Positions 40,143-49,600 of a stretch of 64,000 nucleotides of DNA are shown piece by piece (the first letter of the stretch is position 1; the number at the start of each line of letters is the position of its first letter). Both the position numbers and the translations under genes were made by a program. The DNA is from an uncultured Clostridia bacterium (GTDB lineage Bacteria > Bacillota > Clostridia > Christensenellales > CAG-314). Under the pieces are notes generated by a model. The model searched no databases. It was not told the origin of the DNA and saw only the letters and a program-made list of their open reading frames with translations. The stretch is from the NCBI GenBank assembly GCA_947053925.1, contig CAMRUG010000002.1, positions 238,003 through 302,002 on the forward strand, given 5' to 3'.

Positions 40143-42317
40143 TTATTTACTCTCGTTTTCATCTACAACAAGCAGTCCTATCGTAAGCAATCTATCGTAC
40201 AAAGCGTCCAATGTCATATAATCGTAATTATAAATTGCACTCAAAGCCAATAAACGGCCATCGCTGTTTAATTCTCTTATTGTCTTTTGTTCGTCAGGAT
40301 ATAATTTTGAGAACAAGAATAGAATAATTTCGTTAAGCCCGTGATAAGTTGTTAAACAAGCATGGAGTTTTTGACTGCAGTCTCTTCTTTTAAAATCAGT
40401 TTGACCGTATTCATTAACATACTGACGACTCAAAAGCGTGTTTTTGCTCATCTGAGAATAATCGGACAACAAATAGTAAGCGTTCCATCTCGCATGCTCG
40501 ATAAAGGCAAGTACATTGCTGGAATAGGTTTCAAAATAAAACGAATAATTGTTATATCCGCTATTTATGCAGGGATTTACATATTTGTCAAAATACTCTT
40601 CCTTAGTTATTACGCGCGTACAGTTTTCGTCTTGCTTACTCAGCCCAAAACCCAACAATCCAAGTTTAAACGGTATATTCAAAGCATGATAGATATTTGA
40701 AAACTGCTGATCCACATCCAGTTTGCCCCACTCTTCAACCATAATTTTACGGTTTTGCGCTTCTTTAAATCTCTCTAAAATTGCCTTTCGCTTTGATTCC
40801 GATTGTACTGTTCCGCTTGACCAGTTTGCAGATTCTGTAGTATCGTTATATAACAAGTTTATGCGCATAGCAAGTTCTGTTAAATGCTCGTTCACTATCG
40901 AATCTCTTGAATATGCGTCTTTCTCGTCCCCGAAATAAACAATACCGTCATTAGACTCATTAAGTTTAGAGCAATTCCCGTTCTTAGTACGCACAAAAAT
41001 TTGGTAATTTTCTTCGTCCGCAAGCAATTTTCTTATAGTTTGCGCATAAGCAGAATCTACCAAGTCGTCATCCAGAGATATGATAAAATAAGTATAACTG
41101 TCTTCATTGACTATTTTTTTGAAAACTTCTTTAGCTTCAACTGAATTTGCATCTATTTTCTTAGGAGTAATTAAATCGCAAATTTTGTCAGGTTTCTCAA
41201 AGTCGCATCCTTTAAATTTTTCGTTTATTTCGTATAAAATTTTAGAAAAATTCTCATTATGCATTGAATTTTCGTTATTATCAATTACATAATAATGCAC
41301 GGGCTTTGATGACAATCTGCCGTCGGCACATTCGGCAAACTGAAACTGCATTGCCGTCATACAAAATAGCCGATAATTGACTTTGCCGAATCCGACAAAT
41401 ACGACATTTAACTGTTTTGACTCTTTTATTGCACAATTATCCAAATAAAACGAACGAGGCAAATACTTACTCATAGGATATTCAAAAACAAATTTACGCG
41501 CCAAAAGTTCGTATTTATTAAAACAAGTTATATAAGCGCCTACGCTCTGCTCTGTTTTGGCAATAAACTTTTCGTTAATTACTTTTATTTCGTCAGTCTG
41601 CACTTCCAGATGAATAAAAAGCGTACCATCATATTTCTTTTTTATTAACGAAAAGAAATTTATCAACTCCAAATAAGACTGATTAGAGTCGCAAAAAGCT
41701 ATTATATGATATTCTTTGCTTTTTTTTAGCTTATGCAATAAATATTTAGCGTCCAACCTAGAACGGAAAACAACGGTTCCGCTTTTAATTAGATCGGCAT
41801 ATTCGCTTTTGCCGATATTAGTTCCCCAAAGTATGCTGTTAGAATTTGTACGGACATATTTTAATCCCATAGGAGAAACACCGACAACTATATCGCAACT
41901 ATGTCGAAAAAGTTTTTTTTGAGAAACAAAGTTCTTTAGCCTTTGACTGAAGAAGCTTACAAAACTCAGAATTGCCGTTGCAGAGCACAGTATTTCAACA
42001 ATTATAAAATCAGCATAAAATATTGGATACTGTTTTGCAATTCCTAAAATCAAATTTGTTTCGGGTTTAAACACGAATAAATCCAATGCTTTGTTAATTA
42101 GCGACAAACAATAAAAGAAATCTAAATTTATGCCACTGCTCACAGCCGCTATAATATACAACGAATATCCCAACAAAAACGAAGGAATAAGATACAATAA
42201 ATTTTTCTTAGAAACAAGCTCTTTATCTACAATTATTGTACGGATAAACAAATACGTCATCAAACCCAGTACAATTAAGGACAAAACTAAAAAAATTATT
42301 CCCAACGCCAAATACAT
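40143..42317 (-). CDS. membrane protein: N-terminal TM helices, two TrkA-N/RCK-like Rossmann segments, C-terminal RyR-like motif
   Basis: Hydrophobic N-terminus; LNVVFVGFGKVNYRLF...VHYYVIDNNE; LAFIEHARWNAYYLLSDY ... KLHACLTTYHGLNEI. Confidence 0.65.
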   Translation of the reverse strand: MYLALGIIFLVLSLIVLGLMTYLFIRTIIVDKELVSKKNLLYLIPSFLLGYSLYIIAAVSSGINLDFFYCLSLINKALDLFVFKPETNLILGIAKQYPIFYADFIIVEILCSATAILSFVSFFSQRLKNFVSQKKLFRHSCDIVVGVSPMGLKYVRTNSNSILWGTNIGKSEYADLIKSGTVVFRSRLDAKYLLHKLKKSKEYHIIAFCDSNQSYLELINFFSLIKKKYDGTLFIHLEVQTDEIKVINEKFIAKTEQSVGAYITCFNKYELLARKFVFEYPMSKYLPRSFYLDNCAIKESKQLNVVFVGFGKVNYRLFCMTAMQFQFAECADGRLSSKPVHYYVIDNNENSMHNENFSKILYEINEKFKGCDFEKPDKICDLITPKKIDANSVEAKEVFKKIVNEDSYTYFIISLDDDLVDSAYAQTIRKLLADEENYQIFVRTKNGNCSKLNESNDGIVYFGDEKDAYSRDSIVNEHLTELAMRINLLYNDTTESANWSSGTVQSESKRKAILERFKEAQNRKIMVEEWGKLDVDQQFSNIYHALNIPFKLGLLGFGLSKQDENCTRVITKEEYFDKYVNPCINSGYNNYSFYFETYSSNVLAFIEHARWNAYYLLSDYSQMSKNTLLSRQYVNEYGQTDFKRRDCSQKLHACLTTYHGLNEIILFLFSKLYPDEQKTIRELNSDGRLLALSAIYNYDYMTLDALYDRLLTIGLLVVDENESK

Positions 42318-42335
42318 TGCGCAATTCTCCTTTGT

Positions 42336-42968
42336 TTAAATATCGCAAAGCGGTTTATTTCTTATCATTTTATAACTCTTAACAGCAGGCAAATTGTATC
42401 CGCCATAATCGTCAAATGCATCGCCCACTATTTTGAATCCCAACTTTTCATAAAGCCTAATGGCCGCGATATTGTTTTCCAAAACCGTCAATTCTATAAT
42501 CTCTGCATCGCTTGAACTCAATAGGCTATCAAGCATATAAAAACCGACACCACGCCTGCGAAAAGATTCCTTTACGGAAATATTACACATTGACGAACCC
42601 AACTTACGATAATTATAGGTTTTTTCCATATACTCTGATGCGCCAAAAAACGATCGAGGCGGAACAACTCCGCTATTGGCAAAATCCCTAAGCATACTGT
42701 CTTCATTCCACTTAAAATCGTTAGAATGACACAGAGCTACCGAAACTACTTCGTCCGTAGGCCTGTACTTTACAATGTATACTGCTTTTTTATAAAATAC
42801 GCTATCTGCATTTTCAAACGAGCGTATCAATACTTTCTTCGCATTATTCATATCGCCGAAAATATCACTGTAAATAAACGGGTCGGTATTATAAATCAAT
42901 TCCGCTGTTTCACAATAATCGGTTTGAAATGACAATAGCGACAATTCATAATTCTCAATCATATTCAT
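42336..42968 (-). CDS. GNAT-family N-acetyltransferase
   Basis: ISVKESFRRRGVGFYMLDSLL...LTVLENNIAAIRLYEKLGFKIVG. Confidence 0.88.
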   Translation of the reverse strand: MNMIENYELSLLSFQTDYCETAELIYNTDPFIYSDIFGDMNNAKKVLIRSFENADSVFYKKAVYIVKYRPTDEVVSVALCHSNDFKWNEDSMLRDFANSGVVPPRSFFGASEYMEKTYNYRKLGSSMCNISVKESFRRRGVGFYMLDSLLSSSDAEIIELTVLENNIAAIRLYEKLGFKIVGDAFDDYGGYNLPAVKSYKMIRNKPLCDI

Positions 42969-45261
42969 CTATCATAACAAAGTTTTTGTATGCTATAATT
43001 GTAGGTTCTATCCACAATTTAATTTCGTTACTACCGCACATTTTATTTGGCAGACAATAATATTTAGAGTTTATTAAATACCTGAATTCCGACAATACTT
43101 CCACATCGATATTCTCATCGCGTGAAGGTGTAGAAATAGAAAAGTGCGCAATTCGATATCCGTCGCGAGTTTCGTGAGTATACTCATAAGTTCCGACATA
43201 GGGATAAATACCGTCTAAACCGCTTTCCTTATCACTGCCGTTTTGCAGATATCCGTAAACATAGATTATTTTTTTAATGGCTTCGTCCATTTGAGATTTT
43301 TCGTTGACGTTTTCAAATTTCAGCAATTCCTTTAATGGTCCTATTTGATTGAAATCAAGAAAATAATGGCGTCCTAAAAACGTGCGTAAAATCTCGTTTT
43401 TGGTCTTAGGTCCTTTTACAAAGACACACTCGTCATTCAACTTTTTAATTTCGTCTAAAACTTTTTCTACCGCGGTTATACTAGAACCGAATGTTTTTAA
43501 ACGCTTTAACTGACTGGCAACCTCTGTCCTAAATGCGATATTTGCACTGTTTTGGAATTCGTCTATCTCCTTACCGGAAAAAATATAAAAACTGGAACGC
43601 TCCCTAAAATCGTTTTTAACTTCGGCATATTTAAAAAATCCGCAATAAAACACATACAGTGCTTTCAGCGTATTAAGTACAATAGACGTTGCCCGTTCCT
43701 TTTTACGCTCAATAGACAAATCGGCTCTCGTAAGCCATTCTAACATTTGTATGTGAGAATTGATATTGAGAGGATATTTGCTTTTGTATTTATTGTCTTG
43801 CGATTCGTTGATTTTAAGTAATTCAGACAAATAGTCTATAAGTTTCAATGCTCTGATTTCTGACGTAATAGACAAACGCTGCGCGTCGATTACTCTATTG
43901 CTTCCGTCTGTAACCGTGTGATTTTCGCCGAAATACCTGCTTACCCATCTCTCAAATGCAAGGGCTGTTTCTTTCTTTGTATCCTCTTTAAGTTTTTCGG
44001 CGTCGAATACGTTTGATCCAAATCGCATTTGAATATTGTAAAGCAATTTATCGTATGTATTATTGTCAACAGAAAATAAGAATTGCAGTACGCTTGTAGC
44101 ACTCTCTTTGACAAATAAAATTGCAATAATCGTATCCCACACATGATGAAATAAATCCGGATATTTCAACTGATAATTATTGCGCAAGGCAAGCTTGTTT
44201 TCCGCCGTTAAAATATCGGAAACAGACATCGTCAATTGTTTGATATAACGGTAATTGATAGCATAAAAATCTTTGATGTAAATTTTTTTATTACTATCCC
44301 TTGTACTGCTAATATGCAAATCTCGCAAAACAGTAATATACGCCGTTGGCGAAACAATAATAAACTCTCCGTTGCGAGCAGTATAGTTTTCGTCGGCAGT
44401 CAGGTTTATTCTGACATAGCTGTTATCGCTACCGACACGGGCATAGTTTAAATATGCTACTTCGCGCCTATCCTTACCTACTTTATCGCGGACTACTTCT
44501 TCCAGATAGTAGAACTCGTTCCCGATATTTATCAGAGTCAAATTAGTACTTAAAATCTCGTCGGTTATATCGTCTTTAATTACGATTCTGTTTATACGGT
44601 CGAACGGTATTTTGTTGAGTCTAGAAGGAATAGTTCCGTCATCTGACTTATTCTCAAAATCCGGCAGCTCCAATACGGCATAAATATTCTTAAATTCATT
44701 TTTTAACGGTTCAAATTCCAAATCAATTTTGCGTAAATACGGAAAAAGCCGTAAAAATTCTATCAATTCGTCATACTTTGAATTAAGATTCTCTTTTCCT
44801 ATTAGTCCGCGTGAAGAATTCCTAGCAATCTTGGCTTTTTGCACAAAATACGCGAATCTGTTGCTCGAATCCGGATTAAGCATCTCTGACAAATCCAATC
44901 TTTGACACAAAACTCCTCTTGAATGTATGTCCAACTGCACATCCATTATGGTGGGCTCTATAACAGAATAATTTAAATTCTTTTCAGTATATAATTCGGA
45001 AAATGTCTTGTTGACGCGCATATATGAATTGTAAATTTCGGAATCGTCTATATCTATATTACCGTCATTTTCTTTCCAGTTTCTAAACTTTGCATATATC
45101 AAAGCGAACGTCAAATTCAAAACATTAGAAAAATACTGATTGATTTCCTCTGTAGTAGTCAAAAAATCCGAATTGCCGTATTTATTATTAAAAATAATTT
45201 TCCGTACTTCGTTGTCCGCAACTAACAAGGAAACTTTTTTCAAACAATCGTTTCTATCCAT
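42955..45261 (-). CDS. uncharacterised 768-aa protein of the TIR operon
   Basis: Long intact ORF in a tight operon; no family recognised. Confidence 0.75.
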   Translation of the reverse strand: MDRNDCLKKVSLLVADNEVRKIIFNNKYGNSDFLTTTEEINQYFSNVLNLTFALIYAKFRNWKENDGNIDIDDSEIYNSYMRVNKTFSELYTEKNLNYSVIEPTIMDVQLDIHSRGVLCQRLDLSEMLNPDSSNRFAYFVQKAKIARNSSRGLIGKENLNSKYDELIEFLRLFPYLRKIDLEFEPLKNEFKNIYAVLELPDFENKSDDGTIPSRLNKIPFDRINRIVIKDDITDEILSTNLTLINIGNEFYYLEEVVRDKVGKDRREVAYLNYARVGSDNSYVRINLTADENYTARNGEFIIVSPTAYITVLRDLHISSTRDSNKKIYIKDFYAINYRYIKQLTMSVSDILTAENKLALRNNYQLKYPDLFHHVWDTIIAILFVKESATSVLQFLFSVDNNTYDKLLYNIQMRFGSNVFDAEKLKEDTKKETALAFERWVSRYFGENHTVTDGSNRVIDAQRLSITSEIRALKLIDYLSELLKINESQDNKYKSKYPLNINSHIQMLEWLTRADLSIERKKERATSIVLNTLKALYVFYCGFFKYAEVKNDFRERSSFYIFSGKEIDEFQNSANIAFRTEVASQLKRLKTFGSSITAVEKVLDEIKKLNDECVFVKGPKTKNEILRTFLGRHYFLDFNQIGPLKELLKFENVNEKSQMDEAIKKIIYVYGYLQNGSDKESGLDGIYPYVGTYEYTHETRDGYRIAHFSISTPSRDENIDVEVLSEFRYLINSKYYCLPNKMCGSNEIKLWIEPTIIAYKNFVMIDEYD

Positions 45262-45264
45262 AAA

Positions 45265-46185
45265 TCAGTCTCCCAAAAGACATTTAACAACCTTTTTGTA
45301 TGCTTCAATCGCTTTAATTTCATCTTCTGCAAGTAAGTCTTCCGATAATTTAAACAAAACGTCTTCCTGTATTTTAAAACGTTTCACTTCGTTCACTCCG
45401 AAAAAGTCTTCGCCTTTACCTACCATATCTAGACATATTTGATTGCCATGCGTATCTAAACTACCGAAAATTTCCATAATATCGCGTTTGATGTTCTCGT
45501 AACTTACAATCAAACAGTCAACAACTATGTCATCCGTCGGCACTGCATTAGGTACAAGTACAAACTTTTTATTGCAATAACGCGGTAAAATCCGTTGCAT
45601 AAAGTCAAGTGTGCCGTATCTGAATTGATATGTAATTCTCATACAAGTCGCTATAGTATCGGAATACTCTATCGCCCAATTGGCTGTTAATTGATCTCCT
45701 GCCGGAGTATCAAAAATTACAGCAGAGCAATCGTACAGTTCGCAAGAATCTATAAGATCTTTAAACTTCTCTTTTACGCTGTTTCCGACATCGTAATTAT
45801 TATTGCTTTCTTTATTCAACGGCTTACCCGTGTCGGCAGGTATAAACAAAACTGACGCATTGCTTTCGTTGTCTAAACCGAAATATTTACCGACAGGGAT
45901 ACATCTTCCGAAAATAGGATGACTTGACAGCGGGATAAAGTCAGGCGAATACAGACCTTTTGCAACACAGGTATTAAGCGCTTCCTGCACTGAATAAGAC
46001 TTTGTATTTGCCCCTTTCTTTTTGAGTAAAAAAGTTAGTCCTGCGCTGTCTAAATCCAAATCCATCAAAATAATCGGATGTTTTGGAGAAGCATTTAATT
46101 GCTTAACAATATACGGTAAAGTGTTGTAAGCCAGTGAACTGCGCCCTGCGCCGCCCTTATAAGAAAAATACGATAATTTAATCAT
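45265..46185 (-). CDS. ParA/MinD-like (SIMIBI) ATPase, KGGxGR-variant Walker A
   Basis: SYFSYKGGAGRSSLAYNTLPYI...ILMDLDLDSAGLTFLL...VIFDTPAGDQLTA. Confidence 0.85.
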   Translation of the reverse strand: MIKLSYFSYKGGAGRSSLAYNTLPYIVKQLNASPKHPIILMDLDLDSAGLTFLLKKKGANTKSYSVQEALNTCVAKGLYSPDFIPLSSHPIFGRCIPVGKYFGLDNESNASVLFIPADTGKPLNKESNNNYDVGNSVKEKFKDLIDSCELYDCSAVIFDTPAGDQLTANWAIEYSDTIATCMRITYQFRYGTLDFMQRILPRYCNKKFVLVPNAVPTDDIVVDCLIVSYENIKRDIMEIFGSLDTHGNQICLDMVGKGEDFFGVNEVKRFKIQEDVLFKLSEDLLAEDEIKAIEAYKKVVKCLLGD

Positions 46186-46196
46186 TTTATACCTCT

Positions 46197-48350
46197 TTAA
46201 AATTTATCTCTAATACATCTTTGCAAAGCATCAAATATTTGCTTTTCGGCATAGTCGTCCATATCTTTATATATCTTGTTAAAATTCTCGCGTTGAGCCT
46301 CGTTTATCCTCTCAAAATCTCCGATTTTCAGTTTGAATAAATCGGCAAAATTACTTAAAATTACACGTTTTAACAATACCGTCAAATTTTCTTCTTCGCG
46401 CACTATTCTGCCGTTTTCTGTAAGCAAATCGTTAAAAATGCTTTTTAAGAATGTACCCAATTCTTTGTTCAAATAGTTTTCAATAATATTTTCTATTTCC
46501 TGAACAACCGGCGCTTTTTTATTTGCAAGTTCGTTTTTTTCACCGACTAAAGTAATTATTTTTTCTTCGTAATCAGACTTAATTGATGCCAACTCTATTT
46601 CTGCGGCTTGTTCCTGTTCGGACAAACGGCGCAATATTTCTTTGTCTTTGGCAGCCAGAGCTTTATCCTTATCGGCAAGTTCTTTATCTTTTTTTGCTAT
46701 ATATTCTTCTTTAAGTAAAGCAAACGGCTCCTCGTACTTTTCGTAATAGTCATAAAAACTACGGAGCGCAAAAACGTAATTATAGTTATTGATGAGCTGA
46801 TATCCGTCCCTATCCCATAACCATTCGTTTTCCATTTTGTTGCTCATAATGTTATCCTTGAAAAGACGCATCTCGTATTGCGGATACGGTGTAAGATACA
46901 TAGATAAAACGTTATACGTTTTAATGATAACCGGTAACAAATTTAATGCGACTATGTTTTGTTTACGCACAAAACGCGCTTGAAGCGTTATGGAATTTTG
47001 CGCAACACTGTCATCAGGTAAATTTTCGTTTAATTTGACAAGATATTGCTCGCAAATGTATTCTTTTCTCAATCTGGCAAGTTTTTTATAAAGCCTTTGT
47101 ACATTAGGTATTGTGTACTGTAAACTGTCGTAAAACTCTACTTCCTTATTTTTAGATTTATAATCCAAATCAACGCCTGCCGCCATCATAATATTTATAG
47201 CAAACAATACGTTAAATAAAGCATCGCTGGTACTGGCGGTTTCTATACTTTGTGCAGTAACTAGGTTAAAGTTATAACTGAAAAAGTCCTTAGTAGTATC
47301 AACCTTAGAAAAATATGTGTCTACATAATGCCCAGCGTCCATCATTACTTTATTAAACAGCGAAAAATGGCGCCTATATATTCTTTTAATAAAATCAAAA
47401 TCACGTTTTTGGTATGCTTGTAGCGAATCCAAATCCATCCCGTATTGTTTTTCATCGGCATTTTCAATCGTTACGTCGTCGCCGCTGTCTTTTATATTAT
47501 TGCGTAATTTTCTAACAAGGCTTATGGAATTTGAAAATGTTTCATAAAATGCCAAATATGCGTCGCTTACAACATAAGTATAATACAATGAAATATCGGT
47601 ATCTTTATGATAATCTGACGGAATATCGGTAAATGTCCACCCCTTATAACGCATATTAACACCGTTGTTGTCAAGCAACGGTTGGTCGTCGCCGTTCAAA
47701 ATATAATCAACACCCAAATCGCCGTTGATTTTTAAAGCCGATTTCGACAATTTATCTAAACATTTTGCAATAATGCTTTCAACAAACGACAATTCCTTTC
47801 TCGTTCTCTCATTTTGCGAAATCCTCTTCTGTGCTTGAATAAAACAATTGTCAATTTCTATCGTGTTCCTGTTCGCATCTAAATCATTAGCAAGTAACCG
47901 TCTTATTTCAATTGCAACACGCAGCACTAATGCAATTGACTCTGTATAGCAAATTATATTTGATTCTTCCGATACATAGGGCGAAGCGTCAAATACCAGC
48001 TCTTCCGTATCAGCATGAATACGTCGCAAAACATCGTTAAAAGCAATATTGATTTTTTCGGAAACGTCGGGATATTTACCTAAATCCAAATTAAATTTAG
48101 CGTATTCCGCAAGCGTTATAATGCCGTAACACTGCGAAATCAGCCCCACACGGTTATCGCTTTTCTTCATTACAAAGCCTTGCGAATTGTTATTGACATC
48201 TAAATTCATAAAACTTTCAATCATCTTTTTACCGACTTCTTCTTTATCGATATACAAATTGAAAATTTCCTGCGCCCTGTTTGCAAGCGTATCTGCAGAT
48301 TTGGCAGACGGTTTAAGCAACAGATCAATTCTTTGGTTGTTGGTCTCCAT
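46197..48350 (-). CDS. uncharacterised 717-aa protein with coiled-coil segment
   Basis: KKDKELADKDKALAAKDKEILRRLSEQEQAAEIELASIKSDYEEKI. Confidence 0.75.
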   Translation of the reverse strand: METNNQRIDLLLKPSAKSADTLANRAQEIFNLYIDKEEVGKKMIESFMNLDVNNNSQGFVMKKSDNRVGLISQCYGIITLAEYAKFNLDLGKYPDVSEKINIAFNDVLRRIHADTEELVFDASPYVSEESNIICYTESIALVLRVAIEIRRLLANDLDANRNTIEIDNCFIQAQKRISQNERTRKELSFVESIIAKCLDKLSKSALKINGDLGVDYILNGDDQPLLDNNGVNMRYKGWTFTDIPSDYHKDTDISLYYTYVVSDAYLAFYETFSNSISLVRKLRNNIKDSGDDVTIENADEKQYGMDLDSLQAYQKRDFDFIKRIYRRHFSLFNKVMMDAGHYVDTYFSKVDTTKDFFSYNFNLVTAQSIETASTSDALFNVLFAINIMMAAGVDLDYKSKNKEVEFYDSLQYTIPNVQRLYKKLARLRKEYICEQYLVKLNENLPDDSVAQNSITLQARFVRKQNIVALNLLPVIIKTYNVLSMYLTPYPQYEMRLFKDNIMSNKMENEWLWDRDGYQLINNYNYVFALRSFYDYYEKYEEPFALLKEEYIAKKDKELADKDKALAAKDKEILRRLSEQEQAAEIELASIKSDYEEKIITLVGEKNELANKKAPVVQEIENIIENYLNKELGTFLKSIFNDLLTENGRIVREEENLTVLLKRVILSNFADLFKLKIGDFERINEAQRENFNKIYKDMDDYAEKQIFDALQRCIRDKF

Positions 48351-48363
48351 TTGTTTCTCTCCC

Positions 48364-49545
48364 CTAGTTGTTTAGTTTTATTTTTATGGCAGGCATTATG
48401 CCGCCGTATGCATCTGTAAAATTATAGTCTATATACGCTACGCTACCGTTGAAACCGCAAAACGTTTTCCGCTTTCTGACCGTCTCCATATCAGATAGCC
48501 AAGCAAATTTATAAGGTAATTCATTTGATTTTTCTGCAAATTCTGTTTCGGAAATTTTATCTATTTTACCTTCTGTCTTTTTCACGTCCTCTACACTAGG
48601 CAAATACGGCATACCGCTAACTATTTGTTTTTCTTCTTGCGTAAAAGCGATGTCGTAAAATTTAGTCAGCCATTGTGTTAAAACAGAATTATCCCCCTCA
48701 CAAACATCAATTATATTTTTGGCAACAAAATCAGCCGTATCGTCATTAACGTTCGTCAGCATCCATTTAATCGGCTTAAACGCATACAGCGTATTTGAAG
48801 ATTTAACAATTCTGTCGCCGTTACCGAATTGGTATATATCGTTTACCATTACAAAATCTCGTATGCCTTCATACTCTGTTGAAGGATACGTTCCAAATAG
48901 TAATTCATATCTGTCGTCCACGCGGCATAGTTTATCGGCAAATTTTTCTTTCAGTTTGCTTAAATTGTTTTTTGCATCAGAAATTGCATCGGGATTTTGC
49001 TTCCTGACGTCTTCAATAATTTCTTGTATGTAATTTCCGGTGCGCAGTTTGTAAATTTTATCTTGATTAAACGCTTTTAAAACCGTCAAAACTCTGCTTT
49101 CGGGTAAAGCGTTTTGTAACTGTTTGGTATTAAAATCAGAACACAATAAAAAAGAATTTCTAACAATAGAATAAACCGATTCGTCGTTCGGCGAAATGAC
49201 ACAAAAAGAAAATAAATTTTTTCGTATACGATTATATTTTTCAAATAATTCTATCTCTTTCTCGATAGCACCCCCCCCCATCAGGCAATTTATATCGAAA
49301 AAGAAAATAACTCCGCAACAGTTTTCGTCCGCCAAGCAGCGTTCGACCTTTTCGTACCAAATATCTCCGTTACACAGTTCTTTATCATACCAAAAATTCA
49401 AACCGGCATCAAACAGCTTATTCAAATCTTGATATACAATTTCACTGCTTTTATGAGAATACGAAACAAACAAATATTTAGCGCCAGACGGCAGTCCCTT
49501 TCTATCTAAATATGTATTTGGCATAAATGCAACTTCGTTAGACAT
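48364..49545 (-). CDS. TIR-domain protein fused to DUF6273-like C-terminal domain
   Basis: KYLFVSYSHKSSEIVYQDLNKLFDAGLNFWYDKELCNGDIWYEKVERCL (TIR_2-like); C-term LLFGTYP...PIKWMLTN...LTQWLTKFYDIAFTQEEKQIV...FAWLSDMETV...GGIMPAIKIKL. Confidence 0.78.
   Translation of the reverse strand: MSNEVAFMPNTYLDRKGLPSGAKYLFVSYSHKSSEIVYQDLNKLFDAGLNFWYDKELCNGDIWYEKVERCLADENCCGVIFFFDINCLMGGGAIEKEIELFEKYNRIRKNLFSFCVISPNDESVYSIVRNSFLLCSDFNTKQLQNALPESRVLTVLKAFNQDKIYKLRTGNYIQEIIEDVRKQNPDAISDAKNNLSKLKEKFADKLCRVDDRYELLFGTYPSTEYEGIRDFVMVNDIYQFGNGDRIVKSSNTLYAFKPIKWMLTNVNDDTADFVAKNIIDVCEGDNSVLTQWLTKFYDIAFTQEEKQIVSGMPYLPSVEDVKKTEGKIDKISETEFAEKSNELPYKFAWLSDMETVRKRKTFCGFNGSVAYIDYNFTDAYGGIMPAIKIKLNN
49271..49279 (-). 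repeat. G9 homopolymer inside TIR coding sequence (candidate phase-variation tract)
   Basis: C9 on plus strand; encodes M89-G90-G91-G92. Confidence 0.9.
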
Positions 49546-49600
49546 ATTTTTCCTACTCCGAAATGATATACTGTTACAAATAATTTAAAATAATCGGCAA

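Noticed and set aside
45265-46185. Plasmid-type ParA partition locus
   Set aside because: No ParB gene or iterated centromere-like repeats nearby, and the Walker A motif is the KGGxGR variant.
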